DNA of 64,000 nt from Lactuca virosa (taxonomy: Eukaryota; Streptophyta; Magnoliopsida; Asterales; Asteraceae), in contig CAKMRJ010000001.1 in the NCBI GenBank assembly GCA_928212115.1, positions 368,116,769 to 368,180,768 of the forward strand, read 5' to 3'. The translations under genes were made by a program, and so were the position numbers. This document shows, piece by piece, positions 56,914-64,000 of the stretch. Numbering within the stretch: the first letter of the stretch is position 1; each line of letters begins with the position of its first letter. The notes beneath the pieces were generated by a model. That model was not told where the DNA came from. It was given only the letters and a program-made list of their open reading frames with translations, and made no database searches.

Positions 56914-58220
56914 GGTACAAGATCAAATACCACCCTTGTTTGTAATGCTGACCCAAAATAATCCCCATATGTTTAAGGTATGACCAGATCAACCCCTTGA
57001 TAGAAATCTTTGCAAACCAGATTCCATTTGATTTATCCATGAAAAAAAGTGGTCCCTTTGGATATAATTTATCACAAAAACGGTCCCTTGTGTTAGATAA
57101 ATTACAAATCATCCCTTCATTGTTTTACAAGATTTAAAATAAACCATTTTGATTTAAATCATTACAAAAACCATCCCTTTAGTTTAAAATATTACAAAAT
57201 AGTCTTGCGCTTTGTTTTAGTTCAAAAAGACTTCAAGATACGGTTTCTCACGTGAAGCTTCACCAAAACCAAGCCTTGATCGAGATCACGCATCGAATGT
57301 GAGTTTCTACGGCCCATCTTTTACAAATTTAATATTTGAGGGAGAATACATAAGTGTCTATTAAAGTTTTGATGATTTCCAAGTTTTATACACAAAATAA
57401 CATCATACTTTATTATTGGTCAAAAGTTTATGAAACCGCGATCTAAATTGTATAAATCATTGATAAATCATATAAGTTATAGTAGTTAGCTATAAATTAT
57501 ATAAGTACACCCTGTTGTGATATATTAATTAATATTAATAGAAATCACAAGAATCTAAGTAGATTACTATAAAGATATAAGTTATTCGACGAATCATAAA
57601 TTGTAATACTCGTCGTATATATATGCATGAATATGTTGAGAAAGCATGAAAAGGCATTACACATATGACCAAATATGCTATTCAACATAATTATGTACAA
57701 AATGAATGTACATTGTCTTAAACGGTTGATAAACGAAGATTTGACAAATACATAATAATTAATTGAAAATATACCAAAAATCAATTATTATTATTATTAT
57801 TATTATTATTATACTCTTGATCATCATGTAGAAATGATTTCTAAATAAACGATATATTCTATTTTTATAATTATTATAAAAATATAAATCATTTTAGTTG
57901 TAATACGGAATTCCTCATATATGATAACATAATTGATTCTCAAATTTTAAGAATTGTTACCTAATAAATTATATATTGCATCAATTATACAACTTATCGA
58001 ATATTATGGAAATCGTTGGTTTTCATGTTGGTTGAAAACTGGAAAATGTTATAAAAACAGTCGTTAGGCTGTCAGAATTTCGTCATGGCAGACAATAAGA
58101 TTTGAAAATATATTAAGTCTTACGAATCTCAAATACTAAAAGACTTAAATCAAAACCATTCCTAAACACCAAAGAATTATAAGTATTCTAAAGTCTTATA
58201 TCAGAGAGTTTAGTATTACG
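56914..58220. other. AT-rich repeat-derived DNA, no gene
   Basis: No coding signal; an (ATT)n microsatellite at about 57785-57811. It probably includes the undefined start of the LTR that ends at 59796. Confidence 0.4.
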
Positions 58221-59796
58221 ATTCCTAGACATATTGTTAGGTTCCATTACACCCACAGGACGCTCTATGTGAGCTATGGATTGTTTCTAAAAGCCTTATG
58301 AGCTAGGATCATTTCCTAAGCTATGGGCTATGGAGTTTGGGGGGCTAGATCTCGTGTGATAAAATTGTCATGAAGTTTGGGGGCTAGATCTCGGGTGTGT
58401 GTGAAAATCCCCGAAAAGGTTGAATGAGGGAGTTTATGTTGGGGCGTCTTTCGTTCCTTAGGATCAAAATCCTAAAACCAATCCCTAGCGCTATAACCGT
58501 TAATCAAGGAGGGGTCTTATACTGTAAATTTGCGCACACGACATAGATTTATAATAAAGAACTTTGGTGTAGATCTATTATGTATGGAAAGATTTATGCG
58601 AGTCGATAATCTCCGTCTGTGGTTGCTAGCTACAACTTCGTCTCACGAGACTAAACAGGCGTCAAGTGTTTCTTTCTTTGTTACTACACGACTATTTAAA
58701 ACATTAGTAATGATCTAGATACATCCAATATATTGTGCTCTTACGAGGCAGGAACGTTTATAATGTCAGTTATAGGCTCATCTTAGATCCCAGATTTGTT
58801 TTGTTACCATATAAAATTTGCATTAGGTTTATACAGGGTCTTTGTTCACTCATACTAGTTGAAAGAGATTGTATTTAGTGAGATAGCTTGTGACTCAAAA
58901 CGATAAGTGCCAATACCAGTAATTAAGTCATATCACACTTAATTAACAACATGACATGATTAGTTAAGGTTTATTAACTTACAATTAATAAGTTATTTAT
59001 ATAAACCCTTTGTTTTTATACGAAAACATAATAATTATGTGGGAGGAGTTTGCCCCACTTGTTAAGTGTCAGTTTCCAAATTAAGTAAACTAATACTTAA
59101 TTAATACAACGACACGAATTTACAAAGTTTATAAATTCGAAACTTATGAGTTTTACATATAAACTATATGAATGTTTGTACAAGGTCTCAAGAGTAAATT
59201 TGGTTATTTTATGTTCTCACAAAATGTGATGAATTTATTTTATATAAATTGGTAATTAAAATCCTTATATAAGAAGCATTTTGGTTATGGGAACTTTAAA
59301 AATTTGTTATACGTTTGATTTACTTATATATTTAACAAACGATGTATTTTTGGATCTGAGCAAACGATATTTCTAAATGAGTCTAAATACATTTTTATAA
59401 CTCAATTACTTTATACTTTTGATAGAAAAGTATGTATTTATAAAAGCTGGTCAACCGATAAGTTTTATAAAACACTTTTGAATATAAAAATAATTCGTGT
59501 CAAAACCTGTAGAACTCACCAACAATTTTGTTGACGTATCTTAATGCATGTATTCTCAGGTTATTTAGCAGGTCAGAAGTGTTCGCTCAGAAGACTCTCT
59601 GTTTTTTTTATTATACCTTTGTAAATGTCGAATCGTAAGGCGTGTGTCTCGATTTAGCAATAGTCTTGTCAATGTAATTTATATTTCGGTAATAATAGAA
59701 GATTATATTTGTATTGTTCAATGTATGTTCAATAATTGTGATCACTGATTTACGTCGCGCACCTCAGCGTTTCCGCCGCCAGCTGGGGGTGTGACA
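58221..59796 (+). repeat. 3' part of an LTR related to the TGTCACACCCCC families
   Basis: Ends TTTCCGCCGCCAGCTGGGGG then TGTGACA. It contains CACCAACAATTTTGTTGACG, GCATGTATTCTCAGG and TGTGGTTGCTAGCTACAAC, blocks shared with 29749-30666 reversed. The start is not located, and no primer-binding site follows, so it is a 3' or solo LTR. Confidence 0.6.
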
Positions 59797-60595
59797 CATG
59801 GGGGGGGGGGGCATCTGGTGAACACTTAGTTCAAAAACACCGATAGGTTGAGAGCCTGCTAGCGTTCCACTAGACTGTCTAGAATAGTCTGTGGTCATCT
59901 ATACTCCACTATACAATTGGATCATCTTTAAATTCAAGGTCTCTCATCATCTATATCATCTTTCATCTCTCATCCTCTATATAATCTTTCACCTCTCATC
60001 ATCTATATCATCTTACATCTACCCATAACCCAATATATTTATAGGTAATAAAATACATATACAGTTTAAAATAAAAAAAACACATATATATTGTTCATCT
60101 AACATAAATATGAGGAACACAGATAATAGGCACATATAACATGTAATCATCCTAGGTACTTTATATCTATGTGTAAGACGAAAGTAACTATGCACTCACT
60201 TGCTAAAGTGATGACTTGAAACTCGGACAACGCTTCACTTTAGCAATTAGCTTTCCCTTGGATGTGACCTAGGTTCAATTAACACCAAGTCTTAGGTTAA
60301 TATTCCTTATGAATAAAGATAGCCTAGATCCATCATTAATTCCAAAGTCTACTGATCTATAGCTGATAAGGGACAACCAGGTAGGATCTTATCGAAGGTA
60401 GGGTTCGTTTCGTATACAAAGTATACTGTATGGAAATCCCACTTTACACACCTCACTAATCCAGCCTAAACATCATCCCCGTAAGTAGATCAATCAGTAA
60501 TATGACATTGGAACTACTGAAGAATCTTATTTATAAATTCATAACAACGACTATGAATTTTAAATATAAATTACACTAGAATAAAATAGTGTAAT
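59797..60595. other. repeat-derived DNA with a 26 bp triplicate
   Basis: A G-run (59800-59811) follows the LTR. CTCTCATCATCTATATCATC plus TTTCAT repeats three times at 59941-60018 with period 26. No gene seen. Confidence 0.6.
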
Positions 60596-61562
60596 TTAAC
60601 TTTCAGCAAAGTTTGCGGTGTTGCGCGGGCGGATGGTAGCCGGATCTCTATTTGGACATTTGTGATGGAAGATGACCGATACCACACCGATTACATATGC
60701 CATAAACTGTGTTTTGGTTTGAAGCCCAATTGAATTGTCGTTCACCACGACCACAGTTGTTGTTACCGCAAGATGATCCACGTCTTCCACGAGTATAGGA
60801 GCCACAATTGTTGTTTCAAGATCCGTAGTAGGCTTGAGGACCGGTTTATTGAGAGCCAGGAATTGAGTTCGGTACAATGTTGAAGCCGAGGGAGTTGGGG
60901 GTAGTAGAAAGTGAGCCCAGTTGAGCCGCCAAGACTGATGCGTAGGGTGTCGAGGCGTCATTCGTAGTTGTATGGAATGTTTCAATAGCTGGCGTTGGAG
61001 GGTTTCGTGTTTTCCCTATCATGAAGTCATGATCGCTGAGAAGAGCATGAAGTTTTGTGAATATGGTGGGGAACTTTCTAGCTGTGATAGTAGATTTGAT
61101 ACTGTTGTATTCTTCTTGTAGATCGGATACGACAAGCATGACCAGATCTTTGTCTAAAACAGGAGAGCTAATAGATGCTAGAGCATCAGAGTATTCTTGA
61201 GCGCGATTCAAATAAGCATCAGCGATTTCATCTCCCTTCATCTCGATCCTCAACAATTGTGTTTTGAGGGTGTATTCTTGAGATGAGGAATGCAGAGCGT
61301 ATGCACGTTCGAGAGCAAGCCAGAGTTCTTGAGAGGTTGTAACTTGAAAATGTCGAAAAGATGCTTCTGAGATAGTGGAGATTATCAACATGCATACGTG
61401 GACATCATTAGCGACCCAAACAGAGTAGTTTAGGTTGTCCCTTGGTTCAGGTTTCGAATCAACAGTTGTGGTTGCTGTAGCGGGAAGATGGTTTGTAGGG
61501 CACGAGATTATACCATCTACATAGCCATAAAGATTGTTTGTTTGGAGAAAGGGTTGAAGCAT
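60596..61562 (-). pseudogene. Ty1/copia Gag, C-terminal frameshift, Pol missing
   Basis: Open from 61562 (MLQPFLQTNNLYGYVDG) to 60846 with the copia gag block (NYSVWVANDVHVCMLIISTI, LWLALERAYA, LKTQLLRIEMKGDEIADAYL, LVMLVVSDLQEEYNSIKSTI). It then continues in another frame through a Gly/Arg-rich linker. A knuckle is split by a frame change near 60660 (CNRCGIGH, then KCPNRDP). It stops being recognisable at 60596, just before Pol should begin. The open part may still be translatable, but the element is not complete. Confidence 0.85.
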
Positions 61563-61678
61563 GGCTTTCCGGTACCCATAATTGATTGGAGAGAAGATAA
61601 AATCAAACTTGTAAGTATTGTGTCCGGCTGAATTGTTTTTAAGGTTAGGGTTAGAGTCACGACTCTGATACCATAAAA

Positions 61679-61812
61679 TGATTGTATTCTGTTATTAATC
61701 AATGGAGATTTACAGGATCATATATATACATAGACTATTTACATTTGGATACCCTCTGTTCTAACGTGAAGTCTTCATTTCTAATATCATAACCTTCTTA
61801 TAGAGTCCCACA
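61679..61812 (-). repeat. probable short 5' LTR of the copia relic
   Basis: Plus strand ACTCTGATACCATAAAA (61661-61677) is a reversed primer-binding site (TGGTATCAGAGT). Immediately to its right TGATTGTATTC begins a 134 bp segment ending CCCACA, i.e. TG...CA-type ends. No second copy is found in the window. Confidence 0.55.
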
Positions 61813-62342
61813 TTACTTGTTTTTTAAAATGCATATAAAATATAATTTTATTGTTTTTAAAGATTATTATTATTATTTTTTTTTTTTTATAAAAGTCGAA
61901 GTACTCTAAATAAATGGAAAAAGAAATTAATATTTTGTATGTTTTGTGGGGTTGTTAGTAGATGATAAAAAATTTAACAGTGATTGGTAGCATTTGTTGG
62001 GTAGGTAGAGCAGTAAGAAAATAATATTTAAATGAAAAATCAGGTTGTCATTGATAAGCATCTTCTTACAAAAAATGATAAACATGGTGTTACAAAAGTA
62101 GTATGACCATGCTAATAATTGAAGATTCCAAAAGAAATTAAACTCAAACCCAAATATGGAGATTTTAAGCAAAAAAATATACAATTACAAGAAATTGTGT
62201 TCAACAAACTCCAAACCTATGAACCCAATCCTATTCAAACATTATCAACATTCAACCATAATACATGAACAAATTAGTGAAAACACAAACAAACCACAAA
62301 ACCAAACACAAACACAAACACAAACACCATGGATACAATCAA
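61813..62342. other. 3' flank of SPIKE1, no gene seen
   Basis: AT-rich; a CAAACA-rich stretch lies at about 62282-62330. The part next to 62343 probably holds the SPIKE1 3' untranslated region. Confidence 0.45.
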
Positions 62343-64000
62343 TCAGAGCTCCGAAAGAATTGCAGGGATGTAATGTGACAACTCAGCCGTGAGTGACTGA
62401 AAGCCATTGACCAACTGTGTGTGGAAATCTTGATCTTCATCCCCAATTAGTCTAAAATGCACTCGTATAGCTCTTTTACACACAGCCATGAATTCAAGAA
62501 GAGCAGCAATCAGTTGCTGCAACTCTTGTGATCTAAGTCTTGTTGCAGGCTCACCCGATAAGAAAGCTGTGCACACACTCAAGACACCACTGTTCACCTA
62601 CACATATCAACCATTATTTAGTCCCAAAAATTAAAATTGCAGGATATACCAACCTACTTTACCCTCACTCTAGCAACATACTTACAAACTTTTTACTGAT
62701 TATAGCAAAATATGTAATTTAACCTTTCACCTACACACTAATCTTTAGTTAATCAAGAAAGTAGTTTTCCATGATGAAGATAGGATACTGATACTCACTT
62801 GAACTGCAACGGATCCCTGAAGTATTCTCTGTAAACTCTGGAGACGTGGAAGCTGATCACCATCAGAGCTCCTGGGCTCTTCCAGTTCATTTCTCAAAGC
62901 AGCAGTTCGTGTTTCAATCATACCAATCGCATTCTCCACTGGTGAAAACTCAAGAGACTCCGATTTCGTAACCAAAAGCCGATTCACTAAAGCAGGAAAT
63001 GAACCTTGCGTTTGAACGACTGTCCTCCTTTTCCACTGATCTTCCAATCCACCTTGTGTCTTACCATTTTTAGTAAAAGGAGTATCAAACAGAAACCTGT
63101 CAAAAACTCGCGCACAAACAGAACCAGTAGAAAGCGAAAAAATTCTCTCCCTTCTGCTTCCTAAATCTTCATCTTCCATGACTGGATCAACAGCTGTGAT
63201 TTGGAGATAACATACGCCAGGCTGTAACTCCTCTGCTTTTACTTGTCTAGAATCCGGGATTATATGCAGAGTGTGATTACCATCCATACGCAACTCGTAT
63301 ATATGACTAAGTTTTTCCATTATGTCACCTAACCGAACATCACGAGGCTCTCTGTAGACATATTCTTTTTTATCAAGTTTTCCGAATTTTTCCCCATAAA
63401 ATCCAACTCGGTAATATGTGGCGTCTGTGAACGGGATTGGGCTTGATTCTTGTTCAAGGATTGATTCATAGATGTTTGTGAGCATACTGTGGCATTTTGC
63501 CAGCTGTCCGTATGATCTTCTGCTTTTGTAAACTGGAATTACAAGTTCCAGAATGCTTCCACAGAAGTGATAGAGTTCAGCTTGTGAGAAAAGTTTGTTT
63601 GCCAGCTGTAAGTATTTCACAGCTGAATCCACGGTTAGTTTTGATGCACCATATCCTTCCACTTCTGCTGCTGAGGTTTCTGATGTGATCTCGGTGCTCA
63701 CCATAGGACAGATTTTGCGGAGTGCAGTCACATGGTTGTTGCTCCACACTCCATCATTTCTGCTCACAAGAGCCTACAAGGAAACATGATATCATTCAAA
63801 ACTTTTTACAAATTTGCCCTCATTTATTCGGACAGACATAAAAATTTACCTGCATAACAACACCAGCAACAGCAACTGCACATTGAGCGGCTTCAGCCCA
63901 TGATTGCATCTCCTGATGTGCATCACAAAGATGTAATAACCACATTATATGAAGATCTGGCACTGGAGCAAACGCCATTGCAAGCTTATAAAAGCTTTCA
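62343..64000 (-). CDS. SPK1: SPIKE1, DOCK-family guanine nucleotide exchange factor, C-terminal part
   Basis: Activates plant ROP GTPases and so controls actin and cell shape. Three exons in the window (minus): from beyond 64000 to 63850, 63773-62799, and 62597-62343 with the stop; about 459 C-terminal residues of a protein usually about 1.8 kb in codons. All are phase 0 with GT-AG introns. Seen: ESFYKLAMAFAPVPDLHIMW, then KLTVDSAVKYLQLANKLFSQ, YYRVGFYGEKFGKLDKKEYV, PRDVRLGDIMEKL, LEFSPVENAIGMIETRT, and the end HYIPAILSEL. This is the DHR-2 catalytic domain. The segment QGSVAVQVNSG, spanning the last intron, corresponds to the nucleotide-sensor region of DOCK proteins. The 5' part lies outside the window. 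Confidence 0.97.

Overview
The window is nuclear DNA from a flowering plant. Four spliced host genes sit in a sea of nested LTR retrotransposons and small DNA transposons. All four lie on the minus strand, with GT-AG introns and clear matches to eudicot proteins. The LTRs are full of a near-palindromic ACTCGNCGAGT motif that I associate with lettuce-like Asteraceae repeats. That genus-level guess is from memory and is weaker than the plant assignment.

Host genes: replication factor C subunit 3 (9004-11803, 9 exons, 364 aa); a plastid iron superoxide dismutase of the FSD3 type (13139-15212); the katanin p80 WD40 regulatory subunit KTN80 (32208-37286, 17 exons, 798 aa); and the C-terminal part of the DOCK-family Rho-GEF SPIKE1 (62343 to beyond the right edge). 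I rebuilt the exon chains by hand. RFC3, FSD3 and KTN80 close in frame from ATG to stop. The genes belong to unrelated processes (DNA replication, plastid ROS defence, microtubule severing, ROP signalling), so they are neighbours rather than a cluster.

Left part (1-9000): a broken Mutator-like transposase, a hairpin MITE, and an inverted-repeat element (2334-7266) whose left arm was split by a 3.4 kb solo LTR with a perfect AATTG target duplication; a second MITE follows. Middle left (15700-30700): a Stowaway-like MITE, a 2 kb gag-only copia element (243 bp LTRs, TSD AAAAG), then a solo LTR (TSD TAATA) carrying a complete Ty3/gypsy element (20376-28989, TSD AAGAA) on the minus strand. Its gag and pol are broken by frameshifts. 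Between gag and protease lies a 65 bp AT-rich GT-AG segment whose removal would join the two frames exactly.

Middle right (39590-54215): a copia pol relic, then a 5'-truncated Ty3/gypsy element on the plus strand with a 3.15 kb 3' LTR. Its pol frame carries four stops, all explained by C-to-T change. A gag-only copia-derived element (42787-47943, TSD TTAAG) split its protease codons. That inserted element holds a tRNA-like A/B-box sequence and three copies of a hairpin whose stem shows compensatory changes. Right part (54216-62342): one further solo LTR, the end of another LTR, and a copia gag relic.

Observations most worth a second look: the intron-like segment at the gag-pol junction; a tandem, equal-length, phase-0 duplication of FSD3 exon 2, which suggests mutually exclusive or double exon use; and the covarying hairpin triplet.
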